A stretch of 64,000 nucleotides of DNA, from positions 9,837,719 to 9,901,718 of the forward strand of contig CAKAKS010000038.1 of assembly GCA_916700875.1 (NCBI GenBank), written 5' to 3'. Each line of letters starts with the position of its first letter. Position 1 is the first letter of the stretch. Below are positions 35,340 to 47,759 of the stretch, piece by piece. The translations under genes and the position numbers were made by a program. Below the pieces are notes generated by a model. It was given only the letters and a program-made list of their open reading frames with translations, was not told where the DNA came from and did not search any database. Source of the DNA: Sebastes aleutianus. Lineage: Eukaryota > Chordata > Actinopteri > Perciformes > Sebastidae.

Positions 35340-37879
35340 TGCATGTAGGAACGTTATTGATCTATCACACCAGCAAGCATTTTTTTTTCTTCTTTTTCCA
35401 ATTAGAAACAAAAGTCCACTTTAGCTGCAGTTCAATTGCAGTACAGAGGTCCCTTTGTTGTTTTTACAAAGCAATCACACTCCAGCACACGGCCACTAAA
35501 CCCCTGAAGGGACTGGTTAAACAAAACCCATTCTAATGTGCAATTAATTTAACTCTCAAATAGTTGATTTACCTTCTACTGAAGAGAGGTTCATGAAACA
35601 GGTTATTAGGGGGCAATTATGTTTTTTCTTATCTCCTCTGGCGTATAAGCATATTTTTTTTTATATTTTAGAAAGAAGCCTCTGTTTCCTAATCTGGGTA
35701 CAATTTGCCATAATGTGCTTGTGTTGCTGTTGAGCTCAAAACTTCTGTGTTTAACTGCCACAACATCTTCCATCAATACAACAACATAGTCTTGCCATTC
35801 TCTTATGTGTGTGTGTGTGCATGTACAGTAGATGTATCTGTTGGTCTGTCCACGGCTAATCTGCTGCTGCATCCATAAACCGAATGTTGTGTTTGCTCAT
35901 TTATGACTGTATGCTGAAGGACTTCTCGTGTTTGCAGTGGCACACGTTTTATTTGTTTTTGTTTTTCCTGGAGAATCATTGTTGTAGCCAAAGTTCATTT
36001 TCATTATTAGCAATAATTCACCCAGCCACCTCATGTGGATCATTTTATTACTAGTATGTCTTGATATTCATCATCTAGACTCTGTCCTTGTAACTCCCTG
36101 CAACTCAGGTTTCATTCCAAGCAAGCACATTTCTGACATTCAGCAATTCTCAACTAAAATCACATTCTTAAGACCAAAGAAATGATGATTGTATTTCCAT
36201 ATATTGCCATTCTCACTACTCTGTTTTTCTTATTAACACAATTCTGTTCTCACTCTTCAATTCCAGTGATTATATCCCCATTATTATTATCTCCTCCAGG
36301 AGATTATGTATTCGGTCAGGTGTGTGCATCTCTATGTCTGTCTTTCCACAGCTAATTTTGCGTACTGCTGGACCCATCAGCCTGATGTTTTTTGTGCTCA
36401 TTTATTACTGTATGATCAAGGAACTCTCGTGGTTGCATATTTTATTGAGTGTTTTATACCATCATTGACTGCTGTCTCCATACTCCTCTGAACCGGCCGG
36501 TAGGGCCGCAATTGATCAATAACGGTTTCAGTTTGGACTCTTGTTTTCACTACAAATAACAAATTGTTCCTCTCTTAATTTGCACGCATAGGTTAGACAG
36601 TTGCATGTATGTATGTATAACTTTCGCTTAGCAAATGAGTAACTGAACCGAGCCTTGACTACAACAGAGCGTGTCTTCGTAACGAGGCTAAATACGCAGT
36701 GGGACTGACAGTTTCTGTTTAAAGGAAGTGTTAAACAGTCATCATGAAGCGTTAAGACCTTTACACACAAAATCCGTATTTTTATTCTCAAATTGTCACG
36801 TTTGAAAATAAATACGGCTTCAGATTGTGTCAATCACGTTTACACACCGGCTCCGAAACTTTCATCCATCATTAAAGTTTTCAAAACGGGTTTGATTTCT
36901 GCGTTTTTTTTCGCATCTGTCAAAAGGCATAAGAGGGCTGTTTGACCACCGTCCATGCCAACGTCATCATTCAAAATGGCGTGACAAAAATGTATTTTTT
37001 CTCCCGGCAAAAAGCACTTTAATATTAAGAAATAAAAGAATACAGAGAGGCAGAATTTAAAGATAGATTGTGGCAGGTGATTACAGAACAGCTTGGAATC
37101 TCGGATGATGCCTGCACTGACAGCTGCATAGATCTGTTGCGTGAGACGTGAGAAATGTGTCTGATACACTCGCGATCTAGACAGGGGGCAATCGTGGTTT
37201 GTATTAATTCAACACTGGCTTTTATTTGAGAATTCACAATAAGCGGGTTAATGGCATAGCAAAGGGCCCAGCAGGTTTGAATCAATTGTTTTCAAACCTG
37301 CTGGCTACCTTTGTTTAAAATTTGGTTGAACCTTCAAAGTGTGCCTGTAGTGAAAGATAAAAAATGGGGCACTTACCACGGCTGGAGACGATCTCCAACC
37401 ATGATAACTGTCTCCCCACAACACTGTTCAGATATAATTCACCTGTCAGTTAACAATGACAGTGACAACGGTAACTACGACTATTGATTAATGACTTTTT
37501 CATCACTTCATTAAATGATAAGCTCATGTTTATGTTACGTCATCAGTTGATGACTAATTAATTTGCCTACCACCGATATGAAAATAACTTTGATTCGTTA
37601 TGTGGAGTCTGCACCATCAAAAGTTTTGAAATGTAATCCTTAAGTAGTGAACCCTGGTGACTTACGACATTTAACAATATAGAAACACATTTAGTTTGTC
37701 TTATATTAATACATAAATAAGTTATGTTCCAAAGCAGTTGTTCTTTAACAGACGTTAAAAAGTTGGGAAATATATTCAATACTTTTGAACAAATGAGGAT
37801 TTTGATTATTCCAACATAACAAATGCAGCATTATTAATAAACAAGGACATGAAACGGAGAATTCAGCATATTTCTTTGC
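35340..37879. other. Segment with diverged duplications and a palindrome
   Basis: 35800-35960 and 36310-36450 are diverged direct copies (gtccacggctaatc / tccacagctaat; gctcattta-tactgtatg). 35940-36200 recurs at 37880-38150. 36700-37310 may be a decayed DNA transposon: a short plus-strand frame near 37038-37150 and a 14-bp perfect hairpin at 37268-37304. No assigned exon. Confidence 0.5.
37268..37304. repeat. Perfect 14-bp palindrome with 9-base loop
   Basis: CCAGCAGGTTTGAA pairs with TTCAAACCTGCTGG around tcaattgtt. Confidence 0.9.
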
Positions 37880-38150
37880 TTATTTATTTGTTTTTCTTTC
37901 ACCTGGAGACTAGTTTCTTTATTGACAATAATTCACCCAGCCAACTCACGTGGATCGTTTTTATTAGTGTGATTACAGAGAATGTTTGATATTCATTGTC
38001 TAGACTTTGACCTTGTCACTCCCTGCAACACAAACTTTAAGGCATTATGTGGAGTTTGCATTCCAAGCAAACACGTTTTGTTGACATTCAACAAATCTCA
38101 GCTAAAAACACATTCTGACGACCAAATACATGATGATTGTATTTCCTCCC
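37880..38150 (+). repeat. Direct duplicate of 35940-36200
   Basis: Shared words: caataattcacccagcca, tgtggatc/cgtggatc, gatattcat, tccctgcaac, attccaagca and tgatgattgtatttcc. Copy 2 has small insertions. Confidence 0.75.
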
Positions 38151-38401
38151 TTTTGTTGGCTGAGGACAAGATTAAGGGCAGCTATCTGCATGACTTTGTA
38201 GGTAACCACTGTTTGTGTGAAGGGATGTGCCTCATTTCACACCACATCTGTGGTGAGAGATAGGGGGGGAAGGCTTTCCTGAGATTTCAAAGTTATTACT
38301 TCCCTGGAATACATCACTCTTTTCACAGTATCCCTGGAATTTCTTGCCAGAAATTGTTTGAGATTTTTGGGAATTTCCTTGTTCGCTATAAGGTAGATGA
38401 G

Positions 38402-38715
38402 GAGTAGTTGTTCCGATACCGATACCAGTATCGGGAATGCGTCGGATATCGCCCAAAATTTTGTATCGGGTATCGGCAAGTACGCCAGTCTATGCACTGA
38501 TACGATACCATCATTTATTAACCCAGAAAAACTTGTTTAACCGGAAATCAATTTTCCTCCACAGCTCCACTGGAAACTACTTTTTTAGAGCAGCGAAGAA
38601 GAACTGATGTCAGATAGTTTGTCACAGCTGACAAATCACGCTGGTATCGGATCGGTACTCGGTATCAGCGAATACTGCAAGTTCATGTAAAGGAATCAGT
38701 ATCGGGAAGGAAAAA
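38402..38715. mobile_element. TATCGG-rich hAT-type element fragment
   Basis: Dense cgataccgataccagtatcg and ggatatcgcccaaa words near the left and ggtatcggatcggtactcgg near the right mirror the subterminal pattern of the element at 1368-1919. Target duplication not identified. Confidence 0.65.
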
Positions 38716-40221
38716 TGGAAAAAATAGCACAAAAACCGAAGTGTAAAAACGACATGTTGTGGTTTTAAGGAGGGTGCCACATTATTTCTTGGAGGGGAAC
38801 GAGCACTTCCTGGAGTCTCCACTTGTCGCCTGTCACAACAAGATGAAAAGATTTTGGAAGACAAAGCCAGCTGTTTCCCCCAGTTTCCAATCTTTATGCT
38901 AAGCTAAAGTCAGATTAGCTCATATTTACCAAACAGACATGAAAGTGGTATGGATTTTTTCATCTAACTCTCGGCAAGAAAGCAAATGAGCGTATTTCCC
39001 TCCCCCCAAAAAAAGAGCTGTTACTTTGAATATAATGATATTTAACAGGGAAGCGATATCCATTGTGTATGTACCACCGTTTCGAAGGGTTGTTTCAGTG
39101 GTTCGAGGAACAGGATGATTGTTCTTGGATATAGCTGCTGTTGATCTTCTGCACACGACATTCCCTGCACCTGAATGAACGCCACAGCCCAATGGGACCT
39201 ACTGTACTAATCTCCTTTATAATGGAGGTCTGCATATTTGAATAAACCATTTGATGAATCATCTGCATACATTAACATGTTGTGCACTTTGCTTCTTCCA
39301 CACTAATTCGAGGCCAGACTATATCTATGTGAGTTGCCTGGAAGGGCTAATGAGGTTTGGAGGAAACGTCTTTGTGTCAATAGAAATAATATTTCTCAGT
39401 ATGTATGGTAATGATCCCAGAATCCTGGCGACAGGAGGCTATTTTGGTGAGAATTCACAGGAAGGGCCAGCATCTAGATTCCTGGTATTCAACCCTAGTT
39501 AGAGGTTCTGCAACATCTAGATTAGACACTAATCCTATAGGTTTATGACAACATAACCTGATTTTGTTATGGATTTACACATCACACACACAATGCAGTA
39601 ACAGAGCATAAGGGCTGTGATGTGTTTGTCAGGCACAGGTTCGTAGTGTTTTTAATAACCTTTTAGTACAATATAGAATTTTTCAGTTTTCCTCCAAACC
39701 TCTACTGTGTAATTAGAAATGAATCCGACTAAAAAATGTGTTTAGATGACCCTGTTGTTCACATCCTCGAGTGCACTGTTTTTCGGAGTATTCGTCAGGA
39801 TCAATGTCATCAACATGATTGGCTGAACTCTCAAAGTTTCACAGAGGACAAAAAACAACTTTTTGTAACATCGAAGTCACGGAAATACAGTATTACGGTA
39901 CCTATAAATACCACATCATTTGAAAGCTGTGCCGCAGGGTACACAGCAATGCTAAATTTAACACTTAAACTGTAACTTTTTTCTCTAATGATGATGAAAA
40001 GGACTTGAATGGAACACTGATCACACTGATTAAATACACTCATGGAGCATGTGATTACATACTGCGGGGCGAAACTCCAGGTCTGAATGAATAGGCCTAC
40101 TACTGAGTTAATGACAAGTAGGTCATCACTCACGTTTTTTAATTAGGGGCTGTCTGCTTGACACACATTTCTACTAGTCCCGTTAATGATATCAGTTATC
40201 ATTGATGATATCAGTTTAAAA
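38716..40221. other. Unassigned segment
   Basis: No repeat family, exon or RNA gene recognised. Confidence 0.45.
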
Positions 40222-40672
40222 GTATGGAGGATGGAACCTGCCAAAATCAAAAACAAATAAATAAATGACTCGATAAATAAATAAATGTCATTAAATGCAG
40301 CAAAAATAATATTAATGTATATAATATAAATGTAGCCATTAATTACTTGTTTACAAATAAATGCAAAAATAAATATAGAAATACAAATTTAATTCTAAAT
40401 AAATACCTTTAAAATAAATAAATAAATTTAAAAATGTATTAAAATAAATGCATGAATAAATAAAAGGGAAACAAGAGTAAATAAATAAGGGAATTAATAC
40501 AAAGATGAACAAATAAAGAAGCAAATTAAAACAGAAATATCAGTTTGTCACATTTTAACGATTAATTAATGGCTACATTTACTTTCAATATTATTTTTTG
40601 CTGCATTTAATGACGTATTTATTCACTTATTGACTCATCCATTTATTTATTCATGTATTTTGATTTCTCCAT
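40222..40672. mobile_element. AAAT-rich palindromic miniature element
   Basis: The two halves are inverted relatives. Left: tatggagg ... caaaatcaaa, cattaaatgcagcaaaaata, atgtagccattaatta. Right: taattaatggctacat, ttttttgctgcatttaatg, ttttgatttctccata. Confidence 0.75.
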
Positions 40673-41724
40673 ATAAACGAGTTGGTTTGGGAAAAATGAT
40701 CCAGGCTGGACAAAATAAAAAAAGACGAACCGAACAAAAGAACTGTAATTGTTATAAGTACAGTCTACAGTGTTTTTTTCATATTCAGGGGTTCACTATG
40801 AGTAGGCTATTGAACTGGATGCAACTGATATATTTTTTTCCCACATCCCTTCTGGTTTCTGAGAGATAAAAGCAATAAACCACTTCCCCTCAGCCTTTGG
40901 AAACCGGAGCCAATAATGATAAACCACTGAGTGAAGCTAGTGATTCACCGTCACCCCTGACCCCCTCCTTCAACAGGGGAGAGCTCCTCTGTCGGTGGCC
41001 TCCGATGAAACAGCGAGGGAATACGTCACGCACTGAGAAACTCAACCCTGCAGCGCAACTGTGGAGTGTATGCTGGCGTAGGTTGGAAAAGTGCTTATGC
41101 CTGTGCGCAGATGTCTCGCTGCGTGCCCGTCTTGTCTTTGTGAGCAGGTGTTAATGCACAGTTGATCAAATGGTGGTTTTAGTCGCGTGGGAGTGTTGGA
41201 AAGGGATACTCTTTCTGTGCCTCAAAGCCTGTTTGTGCAAACCCAGAGTCCTCTATATGCGTATGTGGGCGGTTGCTCCATGTGGCACATGACTCGTTTA
41301 GCATAGTTTTACTGTATATGTGCATTTGCATCACTATGTGCGTAAGAGCTAACCCAGTGCCAAGCCAAGTGTTTCTGTAGTTACTCAATGACTCCTCCCA
41401 CGTAATCTAAATACGGCGACGTTTCTCTCAGTACATTACTGCTGTCATCACATATTCTTTTTATGTGATTAACAAGATTTTCATCACTAAGACTTTCTTT
41501 TCCCGCCTCCACCACCAGCCCCAAAGGCTCTATACAGGTTGTGTTCAATTTATCTTCCATCAACAACAGTGTTGTGTTCCCTTCAGTGGAGATCTGATGA
41601 GATTTCTCATCTCTGTTCTGAGTCAACCCGACAAACCTGTTCTCTGTCTGGTTTTGACTTTGAACAATACACGTATGTGCTTTCTCGCCGAGAGTCCGAT
41701 GATGCCACTCATGTCTGTGCATGG
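40673..41724. other. Segment with one GC-rich open stretch
   Basis: 40894-41154 is open on the plus strand and follows a good acceptor-like ccacttcccctcag. See findings. The rest shows nothing assigned; overlapping frames at 41381-41824 lack motifs. Confidence 0.4.
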
Positions 41725-42126
41725 ACCATCGACTATATATATAAAAATGGACGACATGCCCGCTCCAAGTGAGGCCAAAACACGTCGATCGCCTCCTGGT
41801 GGCTGGCTGCAGTATAGGTCATAACGTGTGCCTCTTCCATGTTAGTGGATGGGACATTGATCAAACTAAAAAGTCAAAGTACACATCAAATAAATTTTTT
41901 TCCAAAGATGGTTTCTGTCACTTTAGGTTGTTTTTATCGTGCTGATGTATGTTCAAGTGTTCATTTCTCTGATAAGTTTGAGTTTATAAATGGGGCTCAT
42001 GATTGGCACCACACTCTGACTCCAAATGACGTCAAAATCTCATGATGGCAGCTCCTGTATCCGGGATGTTTTGGCTTCACTTCTGTACAGTGGGTGGAAG
42101 TGGAGACGCATCATTCATGTACAGTC
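41725..42126 (+). mobile_element. Family F element ending in the TA tract
   Basis: It starts with a TAGACTGTATATA-like end (cgactatatatataaaaatgg) and ends tgtacagtctatata, an inverted copy of the same word. The start is shared with family E at 24545. Confidence 0.65.
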
Positions 42127-42306
<180 letters not shown>

Positions 42307-43053
42307 CAGATTAAATATAACACAGCGGAAAGTTTGACGCACTTTCTGATGCAAACGAGCGTCTTTGTCAATGCTGCAATAAGAATGCATGATTCACACA
42401 CACAAATTGCTAAGAAGTATTTTGATTAATGAGTCTGAAACACCTCTGGTAAACAAGAAGTGCCTGGAGGAAAATGAAAAATAAATTATTTTGCAATTGA
42501 TCATTTTGCACATAAACCGTCTGGTGACAATTAAACTTTCCATGTAAGAGGATAGATACACACCACAGCCATCAGCAACAGGCTACAAAGTGTGCTGTCT
42601 GAAAGTAGAGGAAATTGATCCACCTCATGATTGCGGCACCGTGTTCAGCTAGAGGCCATTAATCTCTTGGATACTTAATTTTCAACTTAAAATCAATTAA
42701 TATGAATGATACTAAAGAGCACCAGTCGATGGGTGTCACACAAAGGATGGGTGTGAAGCTGAACAGTAATTTCTCTGCAGTGATTGCAGCATAATGTAAG
42801 AGGCTTTGATCTAACAGCACAAACTGGTCTGCACCTCATGTCTGGTGCCACATTCATTTCACACAAGGAAGACAGCAGATTCTCTGTTTATCCCGCAATG
42901 CAGTTAAAAGAGCAGCACCATATTTTGAGAAAGGACACACACTTACTGCAGGCTCTACGAAAAGTTATGCACTTTAATTTGTATATAGCCTACAAAATCA
43001 ATTTGTATAATCCACGTAATCATGAACCAGGAAGTATAAAGAACAATAAACAG
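42307..43053. other. Unassigned segment
   Basis: No repeat family or exon recognised. Confidence 0.45.
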
Positions 43054-43764
43054 AGGAGGTTGGGGTAGATGGTCGTGTTGAAAGACACCGGACTTCCACC
43101 CAGTGAGTGAGTGTGAAACAAAGAAGTCAATGTTGATTTAATTGTCACTTTACTTCCGTACTCAAGTGACGTCACTTCCAGAGTTATTTTAACCCAAACC
43201 ACAATCTGTCCTAAACCTAACCAAGTATAGTTTCCTGTGGAGACAGAAGTTTATTTTGAAAAGACTGAATGCATGTAACGAGCGGAAATTGACACGTGTT
43301 GCTGGACATTCGTCACGTGTTGCATGAAACACATGAAAAATGAAGAATAACTTTTCAAAAGATATCATACGAACCGTTATATGAGAAATCAATCAAATCA
43401 TTCCCACCTGCTGACACAACTGCGTCTCATTATCGCATCACTCCCACATATAACTAGCTCATTATACCAGGCCTATACCTGTACCTGTACAATGTATCCT
43501 CATACAATGGTTTGTATGATATCTTACATAAAGTTATTCCTTGTGCATTTTCCTACAAATGTCCAGCAATGTGTCAATTTCCGTACCATCTTTTAAAAAT
43601 AACTGGGTTAAAATAAATATGGATATGGCGCTACTTGAGTACGGACGTTACATGACAAATAAATCAACGTTGACTTCTGGTTTCACACGAGATATGAACA
43701 CCGGTCTCCTGGGCGAAAGTTTGTGCGTTTTGTTTTTTTTCACCCATTTACCCCAACCTCATCC
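43054..43764. mobile_element. Long foldback of two inverted repeat copies
   Basis: The left arm 43054-43385 (gaggttggggtagatgg ... gatatcatacgaacc) is inverted in 43490-43764 (gtttgtatgatatctta ... tttaccccaacctc). Shared inside: gtcaa-gttgattta, ccgtactcaagt and gaaattgacac. The arms are clearly diverged, with indels. Confidence 0.75.
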
Positions 43765-44970
43765 CTACATGGCGTTTGTCGATTACATAGGCTACGAATT
43801 GATTTTGTGGGATATTACAGGGCATTACTTTTCGTAGGTATAGCTACGAACGGTGTATGAGAACAGCCTGTGCCTGTGTTCCTGTTCTGATATCTGCTAC
43901 CTGTGTTTTGACCTGCTGCCTGCGTTGCCTCTCTGGATTTGTATGCTTGTTTGGACGGCCTGCCTGACTGTAAGACTATATATTCGAACATTGCAGTCCT
44001 TTTTCTTTGACCAGTTCTGCCTCAGTTTCTGCGCTTGGGTCCTCAATCATGTTGCCCAGTACACACATTTGTCACAACTGTAGCTTACAGCCCCCACGTG
44101 TACGACATTTGAGCATTTCTGACGTCAGTGCTGCTGGTAGTTTCAGAACAGACGCTGTGGCTGCAAGCAACATCGTATTTCACCGAATGCATGAATAATA
44201 GTGTAATATATTAGTGAGTTTCATCACATAGTAACACACTGCAGTCTACTAGCAGAAAGTTATGTAAAAAGAAATATAAATTACCACTTTAACCACTGTT
44301 CATTGTTACTCAATCATCCTACTCCGGAGCAGTCCCAGCATGTAAACATCCTGTACAAATCACATGATCAACACAACATAATTCACATGTGCAAATTAAT
44401 CAGGAGCAATTTGGTCTCCTGTTGCGCATCAATGTATCGGGAAAATAAGGAGAAACAACGGAAAACTCTTTGAGAACATGCAAAGTCCACATAAGTTTTC
44501 AAGTCTTCTTTATTAAGAAAACACTATTTATATATCTTGATTAAATTAGTAGAAAGAGGTTGCTTCTACCCACAGAAAAGCAACAAGAAGAGAGTTTCAT
44601 CCCCCGCAGTCTTTAAATAGCTTCTTCGTGATTCATGGTTCATTCAAATAAAGACATTATGGATTGTGTCACCGTTATTGTGACTGACATGGTGACAGCA
44701 GAAAAACATGAAGATGACAAACTTGGGAGCGAAGGCGGTGATGGAATATTAATGAATTGAAAGTCTTCTTTTTGTTCCGAGTTTATCACACTTGATGTGT
44801 CAAAATAAACTTGGAAAAATAACAACACTGACGATTCGTGCCTTAAAAAAAAGTTGAACGTGAATCTGTTTCTCTTTCTTTAGGAGCAAAAATGTATGTT
44901 AGAGTTTTTATTTTTTTTAGCTCATTGCAGATATTTAAGTAAGTACAATGTGTTACTAGAAGGCAATATA
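43765..44970. other. Unassigned segment
   Basis: No repeat family or exon recognised. Confidence 0.45.
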
Positions 44971-45990
44971 CAGTGGTGTACAGCATTTATGTTTTGTTCT
45001 GGGAGTATCTGTGCTTTACTTGAGTTTATATATTTGTCAACTTTCACTTTAACTCCACTACATTTCCTAAATACAATTTTTACTCCGATACATCCAATAA
45101 GCATCTTCGTTACTCATTACTATTGCAAGCAAGCAGGTTTGGCGAATCAGTGGTTCTAGCTTGCTAGTTAGATCATACACATGATGGGCAACAAGTGTGA
45201 ACAAAGTGCTCTCAAAGCCGTAGTTACACTTCGATTTCCACTCAAATCCAGACAGGCTGCATGTCAGATCATACTACGTCCTATTTACAACTACGAGGGG
45301 AAGGAAAAACTGGATTCTGTTCTTTAAATCCTCTAAGTTGTGAAGACCTCGTTTTTCTTCAAGTGTAATGTAGCCTCCATTTTTAAGGTGGTGTACATGT
45401 TAAAGGGACTGTATGTAAGTTTTTACACGTATACACATGTTTTAATAATTTTTTATTGTCAAAAAGTGAGGCCTTCCGCAACTTTTTGGGTTTCCTCTAT
45501 CAGCCTGTAGTCTGCTTTTAATGTGAAGAACCAGGGCAGGTTAGCTGGATGATGTTGCAAATGTTAATCAACATGATGGCGGTCAATCGCGTTCAGTCTC
45601 GTGTGTGTCGCCTCACTGTTTTGACCGATGCTCGCTTGCGTCTACATAGTGCGAGCAACAGAACGCTGACTGTCGTTGACTTATTGGCTGCAGGTGTCAC
45701 TGTTAACAAGCTATTTCTGATTCTTACATTGAGTCTCTTTAAGCTTTAAACTTGAAACTTCATAAATCTCAAAATTCTGACTTGCTTACTCTTAACAGCA
45801 TGTTTTTACTTTCAATACTTAAGTACATTTAATATCAGAAAATTACTTTTGACAGTAAATATCGGATACTTTAAGACTTTTACTAAAGCAATATTCTAAT
45901 AGGTGACTTTAACTTCTACTAAAGTAATTTTCTTGTGGGATATCTGTACTTTTACTCAAGTTTGACTTTCAGGTACTTCATCCACCACTG
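44971..45990. mobile_element. hAT-type element carrying a nested family B copy
   Basis: Ends are CAGTGGTGTA and TCATCCACCACTG. Flanks GCAATATA (44963-44970) and GCGATATA (45991-45998) form an 8-bp duplication with one mismatch. Interior tactttaagac/acttttactcaag text is of the same type as 970-2038. Family B sits at 45404-45738. Confidence 0.8.
45404..45738 (-). mobile_element. Family B element, second copy, TTAA-flanked
   Basis: TTAA at 45400-45403 then AGGGACTGTATGTAAG. The right end is cttacattgagtctct then TTAA at 45739-45742. 45595-45738 corresponds in reverse to about 7025-7160. It lies inside the hAT element at 44971-45990. Confidence 0.7.
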
Positions 45991-46896
45991 GCGATATAGC
46001 AGTGTAGGCTATAACACAATCAGTGATAGGGTAAATGTAGGTAGTTTGCAATACTGCAACAAATGGAGAAGACGTTTGGTTGAGTATTTGCTTTTTCCTT
46101 TCATGAAAGTATCATCATTCCAATATCCAAGTCAAATGTGGGTGAAATATCATGTATCGTAGAGTTCTACTGGGCTGAGCTGAGCAGAGTGCTGTTGCCA
46201 TGGTGTCTAGAATCACTGAAGTGGCCACTGACCTGAAACCTTTTTACTGTACAAGTGAACTATGACAAAAACATCCTTGTAACATACTGGATCCTTTCTC
46301 CTAACAAGATACACCTTGTTAAAAAAAGACATTCTCTAGGCCAGAAACAAAGTGGCAGAGAACCAAGTACAAAATAATGAAGACAAAGCATAAGGTTTTA
46401 TTTCATTATTTCTTGATTTACTATATTTGTACTGCAATAAAAAGCATTGCATACAGACAGGAATGTTTGTGTAATTGCTTTCTCTTCTGGAGTGCACCTG
46501 GCAGAGCAGATTTGATTGAGGAAGAGGAGCAGGATGCTCCTCCGAGCTTCATTAACTTTTATGGCAATGACTGCATCTCGTTGTCCCAGGAGGGAGAGAG
46601 GATGACGCTCCCCTGGTGTTGAGGGTAGAAGAGGACGTCACAGACAGTCATACTCGGGCCTCTGCTTGTTAAAAATGAAATGTGCAGAATAAATGCCAAA
46701 CTCAAGTGCAATAACTTTGTTGCTCAGGGCCTCCAGTGACTCCGTCAACGCCTACTAGTGCGTGACCCATCTGAACCGAGTAATAACATTTCTGCAACTG
46801 TAACAGATACACTTATTTAGAAGTTTAGTGATGCTAGGAAAGAATGTGTAATGTTTGTAATGGTTTCCTGTTCTTCATCCTGTCAGATTAAGCTTG
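45991..46896. other. Unassigned segment
   Basis: 46500-46622 holds a glutamate-rich open frame that is not assigned. Otherwise nothing recognised. Confidence 0.4.
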
Positions 46897-47274
46897 TCAG
46901 AGCATTAATTGAGCAGTAAAGAACTATTTGCTATGTAAATATATGGAGGAGTAATGTCTACCTGAGCAGAGAGTGAAGTCACTCTTCCTCTGTGCGTGTT
47001 GTAATCAGAGCTTCTTCATATCCGGGCTGGCCGCACGTGCCTTTTAGTGCATGTGAGCGTGCCACAATGGCTAGCTTACGGCCGCCGCTCTGCACTGAGC
47101 TCATACGCCGGTTTCCCTCCGGGTTAACACTTTTAGTTCTTCAGCAGTGCTAGCGTAATTTCTCACTGTTAGCGCTGTTAGCGCCATTAGCTGAGAGCTG
47201 CGGTCTCAACCATCGCCATGTTGAGAACCCTGCGGAGGCAATATAAATTGTCCCAATCTCACATTTAGCACCTT
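46897..47274 (+). mobile_element. Family D miniature element, copy 2
   Basis: Shares tatggaggagtaatgtctac, ctgagcagagagtgaagtc and catcgccatgttgagaa with the other D copies. It ends tttagcacctt at TTAA 47275-47278, which is also the left flank of a family C element. The left terminus is eroded. Confidence 0.8.
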
Positions 47275-47278
47275 TTAA

Positions 47279-47755
47279 AGGGACAGTGTGTAGTTTTTCG
47301 GGGGATCTATATCACAGAAATGGAATATAATATTCATTACTATGTTTTCCTTAGTATATAATCACCTGAAATTAAGAATAGTTTTTGTTAGCTTAGAATG
47401 AGCCCTTCATAGGGAGTGGGTCCTCTTCATGGAGTCCGCCATGTTTCCACAGTAGCACAGCAAACACTGGCTCTAGGGAGAGCCTTTTGTGTTTTTACGT
47501 TACCTAAAGGCCACCGTAGTTCTCTGACACACAAGTGAAACTGTGGTAACGTGAGCTGCAGAGTGCAAAACCGTGATACCGCCAGCTGCCACTTGACTTC
47601 CGTTGCTCCTAAAGTAGTGTTATTATGGTAAGGATGACCTCTGAGAAAGGCGAACAGCATTACCATGCTTTTGCACTCGGCGGGGTACTCAGTTGTTTGG
47701 TTACAATCTGAAACCGCTCCACTAGATGCCGCCAAATCCTACAAACTGTACCTTT
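47279..47755 (+). mobile_element. Family C TTAA-flanked miniature element, copy 2, complete
   Basis: TTAA 47275-47278, then AGGGACAGTGTGTAG. The right end is CTACAAACTGTACC, then TTAA 47756-47759. Inverted ends, TTAA duplication and lack of coding sequence suggest a nonautonomous piggyBac-type element. The minus frame 47427-47735 is fortuitous. Confidence 0.85.
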
Positions 47756-47759
47756 TTAA

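Noticed and set aside
41381..41824. Opposite-strand ORFs of 113 and 119 codons
   Set aside because: They overlap each other and run into the family F repeat; no motif.
46500..46622. Acidic C-terminal exon-like frame ending FINFYGNDCISLSQEGE...
   Set aside because: A passing resemblance to the BCL2-family ELYGN word is too short, the acceptor is weak, and no partner exon was found.
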